A stretch of 17,460 nucleotides of DNA from an uncultured Prevotella sp. GTDB lineage: Bacteria > Bacteroidota > Bacteroidia > Bacteroidales > Bacteroidaceae. Both the position numbers and the translations under genes were made by a program. The notes beneath the pieces are model-generated. The model was given only the letters and a program-made list of their open reading frames with translations. It ran no database searches and was not told the origin of the DNA. Positions 1 to 7,457 of the stretch are shown one piece after another. The first letter of the stretch is position 1; every line of letters begins with the position of its first letter. The DNA is taken from positions 1 through 17,460 of the forward strand of contig CAKQFW010000015.1 of the NCBI GenBank assembly GCA_934230965.1, written 5' to 3'.

Positions 1-76
1 GTAGTAGACAAGCTGTTTGTCTTGTAGTAGACGAGCTGTTTGTCTTGTAGTTGACGAGTAGACAAGCTGTTTGCTT
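1..76. repeat. Short tandem repeat array (about 23-base unit) at the 3' end of susD
   Basis: Positions 1-23 and 24-46 are two copies of a 23-base unit that differ at one base (a/g at positions 10 and 33). A rearranged third copy at 47-76 starts gtagttgacgag and ends agacaagctgtttgctt. Each unit holds a small inverted repeat, AGACAA and TTGTCT around a 5-base loop (6-22 in the first copy). The last unit reaches the first base of the susD stop codon. The array is cut by the window edge, so the copy number is unknown. A role as a 3' processing or termination structure is possible but not shown. Confidence 0.7.
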
Positions 77-1785
77 TATCTACTGTAGCCTGGATTGTTG
101 GGCATAAGGTTGGGGTTGATGTCCATTTGTGTTTGGGGCACTGACCACAGATAGTCGCGGTTCTCGTCGAAGATATACTTGTCGAGACGTATGTTCTCGG
201 TGTTGTTATTGATGAAACGGGCGCCCAGCACATAGCCATCAAGGCATTGTTTGCCTATGCGCCAACGCTTAATGTCGAACCAACGCAGACCCTCAAGAGC
301 CAACTCGCAGCGGCGCTCGCGCCGTATAATGTCGCGCATATCGGCTTGAGTGGCCGTGGATGGATAATCGAGGGCCGAGGCCAGGGTGAAGCCTGCACGC
401 TGGCGTATGGGGCGCAGGGTGGCGTTCCACACCTCTTGGCTCATCTTTCCTTGCTCGTTCATGGCCTCGGCATACATTAGCAGCACGTCGGCATAGCGCA
501 TGGTGATGATGTTGATTGACGATCCCAGACGGTCTTCGTGCTTGGCATCATAATATTTGCGCACATAATAGCCTGTGGGCGTTTGGTTCTTGTTGGGGCC
601 CGCATAGGCATCGGTGGTGATGTTTGAGTTGGGGTGGGTGTATATAATCTTGCCTGTGGTGCCATCGGCCACGTTGTCGCTCCATCGGTAGCCATCATAC
701 ACCACGGTGGCGGTGAGGCGTGGGTCGCGGTGGGCGTAGGGGTGTGCCGCATTGTATAGGGGCGAGGCATCGGTGGTGAGACCATCTTCCATCAGATAGG
801 CGCTGACGAGGCTCTCGGTGGGAGCTCGTCCATTGACACGTGCCCCTACCGAGATAGGTGCCATGTCGTGCATCTCGCCCCATGTTTTTACGCGTGGGGC
901 ATACTCGTAGTCGGCAATAATCTCGGCATTATATTCGGCATCTTGGCTGAACAGGTCTTGATAGTTGGGGAAGAGGGCGTAGTGGCCATACTGCTCTTGC
1001 TCGTTCATAAGTTTGAGGCAGTATTGCTCTACGGCGGCCCAATCAGAGTCGTACAGATAGGCACGGGCCTGAAGCATGATGGCGGCACCGCGTGTTATCT
1101 GTCCGCGCTCATCGTCGGTAAGGTCGTCGCGACGCGGCAGGTCGTTCAAAATGTTTGTTAGCTCGTTGTGTATGGCTGCCATTACCTGTGTGTGGGGTGT
1201 GCGGCTCACGCGCTTTGCCTCGGCGGTGGTAAGGTTGGTGGTGAAGTAGGGCACATCGCCATACAGCGAGGTGAGGCGTAAATACATCCATGCTCGAAGG
1301 TAGCGTGCCTGTGCCTTCATGCGGGTAAGGGTGTGCTTGTTAGCCTGTAGCTTATCAATGTTTGCGAGAAACATATTGGCGGTCTTGATGCCGGCATACA
1401 GATTTTTCCATGTGTTGGCAAAGGTGGTAGTGGTGGTTTCGGCATTGCCATTGCGTATGGTGCGCTCGTCGCAGAAGTCGCGAGCGTGTATAAGGTTATC
1501 GGTAAGTGTCTCGTCGTTCCACATGGTGCCAGCCGAATAGTGCTGGTTATACACCATGTTTAGCATGTATTGTGCCTTCTCTATCGAGGTCCAGAACTGA
1601 TCTTCGGGGTAGGTGCCTGAAGGGTTTGTGTTCATATCGTTACAGGCCACCAGGCATAAGAGTGCTCCGCCCGCCAGTATAGAGCGTAGCAGTGGGGCAA
1701 TGATGCCCTGCTTACGCTGCCCTGTGGCGGTAGGCTTAGGTGGGCACGTGGGGACGTGTTGAGAGATATATTTGTTCATGTGCAT
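76..1785 (-). CDS. SusD/RagB family outer-membrane nutrient-binding lipoprotein
   Basis: This 569-residue protein is the surface lipoprotein partner of the SusC-type transporter just upstream, and would bind a glycan or other oligomer and close over the transporter barrel. A lipobox (LVAC, Cys48) follows a hydrophobic stretch at 33-46. The N-terminal SusD region starts near 55 (PSGTYPEDQFW). Family hallmarks near the C-terminus are RYADVLLMYAEAMNE (430-444), IIRRERRCELALEGLRWFDI (486-505) and the terminal NPNLMPNNPGY. It starts 13 bases after the susC stop, so the two are surely co-transcribed. Oddity: the region before the hydrophobic core is about 32 residues, longer than usual, and no internal Met gives a normal signal peptide; MNKY at residue 3 is an equally possible start. 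The substrate cannot be deduced. The family call is very secure. Confidence 0.95.
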   Translation of the reverse strand: MHMNKYISQHVPTCPPKPTATGQRKQGIIAPLLRSILAGGALLCLVACNDMNTNPSGTYPEDQFWTSIEKAQYMLNMVYNQHYSAGTMWNDETLTDNLIHARDFCDERTIRNGNAETTTTTFANTWKNLYAGIKTANMFLANIDKLQANKHTLTRMKAQARYLRAWMYLRLTSLYGDVPYFTTNLTTAEAKRVSRTPHTQVMAAIHNELTNILNDLPRRDDLTDDERGQITRGAAIMLQARAYLYDSDWAAVEQYCLKLMNEQEQYGHYALFPNYQDLFSQDAEYNAEIIADYEYAPRVKTWGEMHDMAPISVGARVNGRAPTESLVSAYLMEDGLTTDASPLYNAAHPYAHRDPRLTATVVYDGYRWSDNVADGTTGKIIYTHPNSNITTDAYAGPNKNQTPTGYYVRKYYDAKHEDRLGSSINIITMRYADVLLMYAEAMNEQGKMSQEVWNATLRPIRQRAGFTLASALDYPSTATQADMRDIIRRERRCELALEGLRWFDIKRWRIGKQCLDGYVLGARFINNNTENIRLDKYIFDENRDYLWSVPQTQMDINPNLMPNNPGYSR

Positions 1786-1798
1786 GGTGCGTAGCGTG

Positions 1799-4700
1799 TT
1801 AAAAGTCGATGTCGAAGCCCATGCCCCAATAGCGTAGGGGTGGGTAGGTGGTGCCTGTGTTTGAGGCGCCGAAGGTCATACTGCTGTCAAACTCAGACGA
1901 TTCGGGGTCGATAAAGCTTGTGGGCGACAGCGTGAGCAGGTTCTGCCCCGTGAGGTATAGGCGGCAGCGCTGTATGTGTAGCGCTCGTGTGAGACGCGGT
2001 GGCAGCGTGTAGCCTATGGTTATATTTTTAAGTCGGGCATAGGCGGCATTGAAGATGTATATGTCGGAACCTATGCGATAATTGTTGTTCTCTGACGTTG
2101 ACCCTTGCGCCGCGAGACGTGGACGTTTGCTGTTGGGGTTGCTGGGGGTCCAGTAGTCGGTTTGGTGCTTGTAGATGGCGTAAGCATAGTTGCCAAAGAA
2201 GGGCTCTACCAGCTCGCCACGCACCATCATATCGCGCTTGCCCACACCATTGATAAAGATGCTGGCATCGAAGCCTTTCCAGGTAAAGGTGTAGGTAAAG
2301 CCGAAGGTGTAACGTGGGAAGGCGTTGCCCAGCACATAGCGGTCGTTTGAGTTGATAATGCCATTGCCATCGCGGTCAACATAGCGCACGTCGCCAGGAT
2401 ATACGATGGCGCCCACGGGTAGGGCAGCATCGGCAATCTCGGCCTCGCTCTGGAAGATGCCTGCCGTGCGGTAGCCGTAGTAAGAATGTATGGGGGCGCC
2501 CACCTTTTTCACTATCCACATCTCGTCGAGCGAGCTTATCTGCATTTGTTCGGGCAGGCTGCATAGGCGGTTGCGGGTGTCGGCCAGGTTGAAGGCAAAG
2601 GTGTGCTCGGTTTGTGCTCCCTTTAAACGATACTGTAAGGATAGCTCCCATCCGCGGTTTGACATGCGGCCTATGTTTGTGATGGCGGCACTGGTGCCAA
2701 ACACGGTGGCTACCTCGGGGCGCATCAGTATGTCGTTTGTGTTCTTATAGAACCAGTTGAAGCCCACGGTAAGGCGCTGATGTAGGAACGTGGCATCAAG
2801 GCCAAGGTTGAACGACTGGGTGCGCTCCCACCGCAGATTGTCGGAACCCAGGGTGAAGCCCGCCCCCGTTACCCCTTTGTTGTTAAAGGCGTAAGCGTTG
2901 TTATACAGAATGTAACGTGTGAAGCGGTCGTAAGCATTGATGCTTTGGTTGCCCAGCACACCGTATGAGGTGCGCAGCTTGATGTGGCCCACGTTATGGC
3001 GATAGGTGCTGAGGAAGGGCTCGTCGGTAACGAGCCATGCGGCAGAGATAGAGGGGAAGAAGCTCCAGCGATGTGCGTTGGCAAACTTTGAGGTGCCATC
3101 GTATCTGAAGTCGAACTCGCTGATGTAGCGGTTGGCCCAGTTGTAGGTTACGCGCCCGAGCACCGACGAGATGCTGGTGCGCGTTTGCTGTTCAGGGCTT
3201 ACGGTGGTGCCATCGCCCGGAATAACGTAGGCATTATCGCCTGTGGTGGTGCCAAAGTCGGCATTGGCATAATATAGGCGCACGCTGTTTGTGGTGCGGG
3301 TGGTGCTCTCGTTGCTAATGCCTAACAATGCCTTTATGTGGTGGCGTTGCAGCTGACGCTCGTAATTGAGCAGCAACTGTGTGTTGATAAGATACGAGTC
3401 GGCGTTTTGGTCGTTCACCTCGCGGCGCTCGCGGTCGTAACGGGTGGGCTGGCTTTGGTTCTCGTTGGTATAATAGGGCACGGTAAACTGGCGGCTGTAG
3501 CGGTGGCTGCCCACTATGTTTACGCCTACCACACCCTTGAGCGAGAGGTGATGGCTCAGGTTGAGGTCGGCCGTTACGTTGGCGGTGAAGTCGTTCTTAC
3601 GGCTTTTGTCGGTGCCACCCGCTTCAAGGCTTCCTAAGGGGTTAAACTCTGACAAGATATCGTTGAGCAGATACTTGCCGTTCGCCTTCATCTTATAATA
3701 ATAGTAGGGTGGCACGCGCGAGGCATCGCGCTCAAGACTGGTGCCTGTGGTGGCCAGGTTGTCTTCGCGCACGAAGGCCAGCAGGGCTTGCAACTTCAGT
3801 CGGCCAGCCTGCATCTCAAGGTTTGAACGTAGGTTATAACGTTGTGTGCCATAGCTTTTATTGCCCACATAGTTGCTGGCTTGGTCAAAATATCCAGCCG
3901 ATACCATGTAGGTGGCCTTGTCGGTGCCTCCGCTCACACTCGCGTTATAGTTTTGCTGTAGGGCGGTGCGAAATATCTCGCGCATGAACCATCGCTCTTC
4001 GCTTTGGTGGTTGCGAAGGTCGGCAATCTGCTCGTCGGTATACTCGATGTAGCCGCCCACGTTCTGGTACGACTCGTTGCGCATCTGTGCGTTGCGCCAG
4101 CCCGCTACAGGCTCGTATAGCAGGTGTGGCGTTTGCCAACCTACAGAAGAACTTAGTTTTACCGTTGGGCGCTCGTTAAGCTTGCCCTTGCGGGTGGTGA
4201 TGAGCACCACACCATTGCTCGACCGTGAGCCATAGATGGCAGCGGCGCCCGCATCTTTCAGCACCGATATGTTGTCGATATCGTTCATGTTAAGGTTTGA
4301 CAGGGCATCGTCGTTGCACACCATGCCATCAACCACCACCAGCGGGGCATTGCTGTTCAGGGTGCTGATGCCGCGTATGTTGATGTTGTTGACCAAGGCG
4401 TTGGGGTTAGCGCTGCGGCGCTGGATGGTGAGGTTGGGCGAAAGGCCCTGTAGCGCCTCAGTAAGGGTAGAAACGGGCTGCTGGCTTACATCGGTGCCGC
4501 GCAACTTGTCTACAGCGCCTGTAAGCGTTTGTTTGCGTGTGGTGCCGTAGCCTATCACCACCACCTCGTTTAGCTTGTTTACGGCTTCGCGTATGACGAT
4601 GGTGCCCAACTGTAGGCGATGGCGCACGGGCACATTGGCGCTTTCGTAACCTATGTAGCTAATGTGTATGCTGCCTTGTGGCGAGACGTTTAGCGTGAAC

Positions 4701-5164
4701 AGACCATCGGCATCGGTAACGGTGCCTCGGCGGGTAGAGGGGTCGATAACGGTGGCGCCTAATACGGGCAAGCCCTCTTGATCGAGCACACGTCCTTGCA
4801 CAATGAAGGGAGGCGCTGACGAAGAGGCTGAAGTGTTGTTTGAAGAGTTGCCTTTATCGCCTTTTTTGCGATAAAGGATGATAAGTTTTTTCTCGATAAT
4901 GAAGCTGATGTCGGGTGGCAAAATGGTGCGCAGCACGGTCTTGATGGGCGTGTTGCGGCAGTGTATGCTTACGCGTAGCTGCTCGTCAATAACGTCGGCT
5001 TTGTAGATGAACGACATGTGGGTTTGTCGTTCAATATCGTGTATAACCTTTCGCAACGGTTCATTGTCGAACCGCTGTGTGATGGTTTGGGCTTGAACAA
5101 TATGGCAAGCCACAAACATCGTCAGAGCGAGAAGCAGCCTTCTTGCTGCCGTAACGATGTGCAT
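1799..5164 (-). CDS. SusC/RagA family TonB-dependent outer-membrane transporter with N-terminal STN signalling domain
   Basis: This is a 1121-residue TonB-dependent transporter. In order: a signal peptide ending near AQA (about 26); an STN domain (about 30-98), which in signalling transporters contacts the periplasmic part of a FecR protein; a Ser/Asn-rich linker (104-119); a carboxypeptidase-regulatory-like domain (121-190) with the GTVTDADGLF pattern; a plug (about 205-330) with VVVIGYGTTRKQTLTGAV and the NINIRGISTLNSNAPLVVVD block; then a beta-barrel ending in phenylalanine (GMGFDIDF). A Ca-loop-like DRDGNGIINSNDR lies in the barrel region, as in many SusC proteins. It lies 81 bases after fecR and 13 bases before susD. 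The STN domain together with the upstream sigma/FecR genes makes this a signalling transporter. Substrate unknown; family certain. Confidence 0.96.
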   Translation of the reverse strand: MHIVTAARRLLLALTMFVACHIVQAQTITQRFDNEPLRKVIHDIERQTHMSFIYKADVIDEQLRVSIHCRNTPIKTVLRTILPPDISFIIEKKLIILYRKKGDKGNSSNNTSASSSAPPFIVQGRVLDQEGLPVLGATVIDPSTRRGTVTDADGLFTLNVSPQGSIHISYIGYESANVPVRHRLQLGTIVIREAVNKLNEVVVIGYGTTRKQTLTGAVDKLRGTDVSQQPVSTLTEALQGLSPNLTIQRRSANPNALVNNINIRGISTLNSNAPLVVVDGMVCNDDALSNLNMNDIDNISVLKDAGAAAIYGSRSSNGVVLITTRKGKLNERPTVKLSSSVGWQTPHLLYEPVAGWRNAQMRNESYQNVGGYIEYTDEQIADLRNHQSEERWFMREIFRTALQQNYNASVSGGTDKATYMVSAGYFDQASNYVGNKSYGTQRYNLRSNLEMQAGRLKLQALLAFVREDNLATTGTSLERDASRVPPYYYYKMKANGKYLLNDILSEFNPLGSLEAGGTDKSRKNDFTANVTADLNLSHHLSLKGVVGVNIVGSHRYSRQFTVPYYTNENQSQPTRYDRERREVNDQNADSYLINTQLLLNYERQLQRHHIKALLGISNESTTRTTNSVRLYYANADFGTTTGDNAYVIPGDGTTVSPEQQTRTSISSVLGRVTYNWANRYISEFDFRYDGTSKFANAHRWSFFPSISAAWLVTDEPFLSTYRHNVGHIKLRTSYGVLGNQSINAYDRFTRYILYNNAYAFNNKGVTGAGFTLGSDNLRWERTQSFNLGLDATFLHQRLTVGFNWFYKNTNDILMRPEVATVFGTSAAITNIGRMSNRGWELSLQYRLKGAQTEHTFAFNLADTRNRLCSLPEQMQISSLDEMWIVKKVGAPIHSYYGYRTAGIFQSEAEIADAALPVGAIVYPGDVRYVDRDGNGIINSNDRYVLGNAFPRYTFGFTYTFTWKGFDASIFINGVGKRDMMVRGELVEPFFGNYAYAIYKHQTDYWTPSNPNSKRPRLAAQGSTSENNNYRIGSDIYIFNAAYARLKNITIGYTLPPRLTRALHIQRCRLYLTGQNLLTLSPTSFIDPESSEFDSSMTFGASNTGTTYPPLRYWGMGFDIDF

Positions 5165-5245
5165 GAAAAGGTTTTAGCGTGTAGTAGGTATGAGCGTATG
5201 TTGTGGGGGTGCTTGTGTGGGGTGCTTGTGTGTGGCGAGCGGACG

Positions 5246-6274
5246 TTACTGTATGGTTAGCGTGTCGCCATTGCGTGTAATGTTGTGGCCCGTAATGCGT
5301 GTGAGGGCCGATGCCACCTCGTCGATGGTTTCGTTGTTCTGTAGCATCACTGATATGCGCATGTTGGCACACTGGCTGTTGGCCAGGTGTACGTTTACGT
5401 TATACTGGCGGCTCAGCACGCGGCCAAACTGCTCAAGGGTGATGTCGGGATACATCAGTCGGCCCGAGCGCCAGCCATCGGCAAAGCCATCGGTAGCGTA
5501 GCGTTGCAGCTGGCCTGTAGCCTTATCAAGCTGCACGGCATCGCCAGGGGCAAGTGATAGGTTTTGCTTGCCGTCGCTCAGCTCTACCTTGCCTTCCATC
5601 AGGGTGGTGGTAGAGATGGGATCGTTGTCGTAGGCCGACACGTTAAACTTGGTGCCTTTTACCGTAACATCATAGCCCTGTGTGTGCACGGTAAAGGGCT
5701 TGCCTTGGTGCTTTTGTACCTCAAAATAGGCTTCGCCATGCAGCTCTACGCGGCGGTTGTCGTTGTTAAACTGGTTTGTGTAGGCTAACGATGAGCCTCC
5801 GTTGAGCCATACCTTCGACCCATCGGGCAGTGTTACCTGTGTCTTGCTGCCAGCCGGGGCCGAGCAGAGATAGGTTTGTGTGGCGGTAGAGCCCGAGAAC
5901 GACCAAATGGCGGCGCAACCAATAATAACGATGATGGCGGCGGCAGCTACAGCCTTGTGCCACCACTGCATGTGCACGGTGCGGCCTATATGTGGGGTGC
6001 TGTCGCTGGGTGTGGCAGCTGTGTGGGCGGGAGAGGTCTCTTCGTCTTCAGCGTGGTCGATGGCGTTTTGCAGGCGTTGCCATGCTTGGTCAACGGCAGG
6101 CGCTGGCGTGCTGAAGATGTTGGCTTCCCATTCTTCCATCCATTGGTTGAAGAGGGCGGCTTGCTCTTCGCCTTGCTTTATAAAGGCATCAATCATGGCT
6201 TCTTCTTCATGGGTGGCTTCACCATTAAGGTAGCGCATGACGATGGGCTTATATTCATGGGGTTGTATATTCAT
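5246..6274 (-). CDS. FecR family anti-sigma factor
   Basis: This 342-residue single-pass inner-membrane protein is predicted to hold the ECF sigma factor inactive until the transporter signals. The cytoplasmic part (1-105) has the acidic helical YLNGEATHEEEAMIDAFI segment typical of the sigma-binding region. One membrane helix spans about 107-126 (AVAAAAIIVIIGCAAIWSF). The periplasmic FecR domain runs about 135-235, with the hallmark TLPDGSKVWLNGGSSLAY and the block GEAYFEV...PFTVHT...V.GTKFNV. A C-terminal domain of the DUF4974 type (about 272-342, from RLMYPDITLEQF) likely meets the STN domain. Its gene lies between the sigma gene (234-base gap) and susC (81-base gap), the usual Bacteroidetes order. 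That gap may hold a promoter of its own, but I could not find a clear one. Confidence 0.95.
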   Translation of the reverse strand: MNIQPHEYKPIVMRYLNGEATHEEEAMIDAFIKQGEEQAALFNQWMEEWEANIFSTPAPAVDQAWQRLQNAIDHAEDEETSPAHTAATPSDSTPHIGRTVHMQWWHKAVAAAAIIVIIGCAAIWSFSGSTATQTYLCSAPAGSKTQVTLPDGSKVWLNGGSSLAYTNQFNNDNRRVELHGEAYFEVQKHQGKPFTVHTQGYDVTVKGTKFNVSAYDNDPISTTTLMEGKVELSDGKQNLSLAPGDAVQLDKATGQLQRYATDGFADGWRSGRLMYPDITLEQFGRVLSRQYNVNVHLANSQCANMRISVMLQNNETIDEVASALTRITGHNITRNGDTLTIQ

Positions 6275-6508
6275 ATTTTATGTGTGTCTTGTCTTTATAT
6301 AATTTATCTAATAATCTAAATAGCCCAAATAACCTTTTTGTATTCGGTCTGTATCCTATGTTACAATCAACTATGTATAAGTATAACCGTTAGTTGGCTT
6401 GTTTTTCAACCTACAACACCATGGTTTTAATGTTTTTTAATATGAATTGGTGCTGGTAGGGCTTGAAAAGTTGGGCTTGTAGTGCTGTGGTTGTATGTTG
6501 ATGAGTTG
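6275..6508. other. Intergenic region between the sigma factor and fecR genes
   Basis: This AT-rich gap of 234 bases holds no credible ORF. On the minus strand I found no full TTTG/TAnnTTTG promoter and no strong hairpin. The sigma and fecR genes may therefore be read as one transcript with a long spacer, or fecR may use a promoter read by its own ECF sigma factor, whose consensus I cannot recognise. Confidence 0.5.
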
Positions 6509-7102
6509 TTAAAAGTCGGTGGGGTAGTGCTTCTGTATGTAGGCTTTCACCTTTTCGCTGGCTTTGTTTACCAGTTTGGCCACGGCCGATATGCTGATGT
6601 TCATCTCTTCGGCGGCTGATTGCAAGGTGCAATCGTTGAGGCGCACGTATCGATAAGCCTCTTGTTGCCGATCGGGTAGGTTGTTGAGCACCGTGTTGAG
6701 CAGCTGTTGTAACACTGAGCCATCGGCGCTGGTGGGGTCGGCACTGTTGGCACTGTTGGCGCTGATGCTGAGGTTGGTGGCGTATAGATGTTCAACCTCG
6801 CTGTGTGGCATGTGGTCGAGGTATCGGCCTATGTAGTTTTGATGCTCAATATAGTTGAGGCAGCGGTTACGCACGCTCACCAGCAAAAGGGCCGACAACG
6901 AGGCACTGCGTATGTTGCCACGGCGCTCCCACAGATACACAAACAGCTCTTGCACAATATCTTGCGCGGCGTCGGGGTCGGCCAGATAGTGCTGTGCATA
7001 GCGGGTAAGTCGTGGATAGAAGAGACGGAAGATGGTTTCCAACGCTTTTCTGTCGCCAGCATTTAGTTTGTTTATAAGTATTTGTTCTTGTTCGGGTAGC
7101 AT
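6509..7102 (-). CDS. ECF-type RNA polymerase sigma-70 factor (Bacteroidetes type)
   Basis: This 197-residue extracytoplasmic-function sigma factor would direct RNA polymerase to the SusC/SusD operon and probably to linked genes outside the window. Region 2 spans about 14-85, with AQDIVQELFVYLWERRGNI and SVRNRCLNYIEHQN, the pattern of sigma factors paired with FecR in Bacteroidetes. Region 4 spans about 140-190: NLPDRQQEAYRYVRLNDCTL followed by the helix-turn-helix AAEEMNISISAVAKLVNKA. A low-complexity linker (112-129, NSANSAN) joins them. MLPEQEQ at 7102 is the natural start, because region 2 follows at once and a -7 promoter motif sits 46 bases upstream. It is the first gene of the cassette sigma-fecR-susC-susD. 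Confidence 0.94.
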   Translation of the reverse strand: MLPEQEQILINKLNAGDRKALETIFRLFYPRLTRYAQHYLADPDAAQDIVQELFVYLWERRGNIRSASLSALLLVSVRNRCLNYIEHQNYIGRYLDHMPHSEVEHLYATNLSISANSANSADPTSADGSVLQQLLNTVLNNLPDRQQEAYRYVRLNDCTLQSAAEEMNISISAVAKLVNKASEKVKAYIQKHYPTDF

Positions 7103-7147
7103 GGTTGTAAGCTCCTTCTATTCTTTCTTCTTGGTTCGTTATGTTTG

Positions 7148-7155
7148 CAAAGTTA
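7148..7155 (-). promoter_or_regulatory. Putative -7 promoter element of the ECF sigma gene
   Basis: The minus strand reads TAACTTTG, a full match to the Bacteroidetes -7 consensus TAnnTTTG, with its downstream edge 46 bases before the ATG of the sigma gene. I see no TTTG at the expected distance upstream, so only half of the promoter is supported. Confidence 0.4.
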
Positions 7156-7280
7156 TAAAAAATATTGTAACCAGCGGCTATATAGCTATGTTTTATCTTA
7201 TGGCTATCGTGGTTTATTAGGTCTAAAAGGTATAGAAAAGCAAAAAGAGGGCGTGTCAAAATAGAAGTTAAAAGAAGTTT

Positions 7281-7291
7281 GGGCTTCGCCC
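7281..7291. repeat. Micro-hairpin 1 of element A
   Basis: GGGC-TTC-GCCC, with a possible wobble pair and a further A-T pair outside it (7279-7293). It sits between two GAAGTT arms in the left half of element A. Confidence 0.6.
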
Positions 7292-7359
7292 GAAGTTAAC
7301 AGAAGTTAGCGGACATATGTATAAATTGCTGAAAATAAAGCATTTGTCTGTTAACTTCC

Positions 7360-7376
7360 ATCCATCGTAGATGGAT
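7360..7376. repeat. Micro-hairpin 2 of element A
   Basis: A perfect 7-base-pair stem with a 3-base loop, ATCCATC-GTA-GATGGAT, at the mirrored place in the right half of element A. Its stem is not related to that of micro-hairpin 1. Confidence 0.65.
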
Positions 7377-7457
7377 TAACTTCTTCTTAACTTCCTCTAA
7401 CTCCTATTTTGACACACCCTCCTTTGAAAAGATATTTTATGAATTATTTTTCAGGTT

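Larger units (their letters stand above)
7247..7421. repeat. Element A: 175-base MITE-like element with 18-base terminal inverted repeats and nested micro-hairpins
   Basis: The left end GAGGGCGTGTCAAAATAG (7247-7264) and right end CTATTTTGACACACCCTC (7404-7421) are inverted copies with one mismatch, which pairs as G-U in RNA. Inside are repeated GAAGTTAA / TTAACTTC arms facing each other. Two small hairpins interrupt the arms: GGGC-TTC-GCCC (7281-7291) and ATCCATC-GTA-GATGGAT (7360-7376). No ORF fits inside, so any mobility would need help from elsewhere. It lies 36 bases after the stop of the 642-residue protein. The minus-strand end reads CCCTCTTTTTGC, so its outer stem plus U-tract could also end that transcript. 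The gaaaag copies at 7235-7240 and 7426-7431 are not placed convincingly enough to call a target duplication. Confidence 0.7.

Noticed and set aside
5207..5232. Tandem gggtgcttgtgtg (two copies) between fecR and susC
   Set aside because: A simple 13-base slippage product in a GT-rich gap, with no sign of function.
7247..7421. Possible integron attC or phage attachment site
   Set aside because: The nested hairpins recall attC folding, but there is no integrase, no cassette structure and no conserved recombination core.
7235..7431. gaaaag direct repeats flanking element A as a target-site duplication
   Set aside because: The copies are 6 and 4 bases from the inverted repeats, not adjacent, and the sequence is simple AT-rich; chance is likely.
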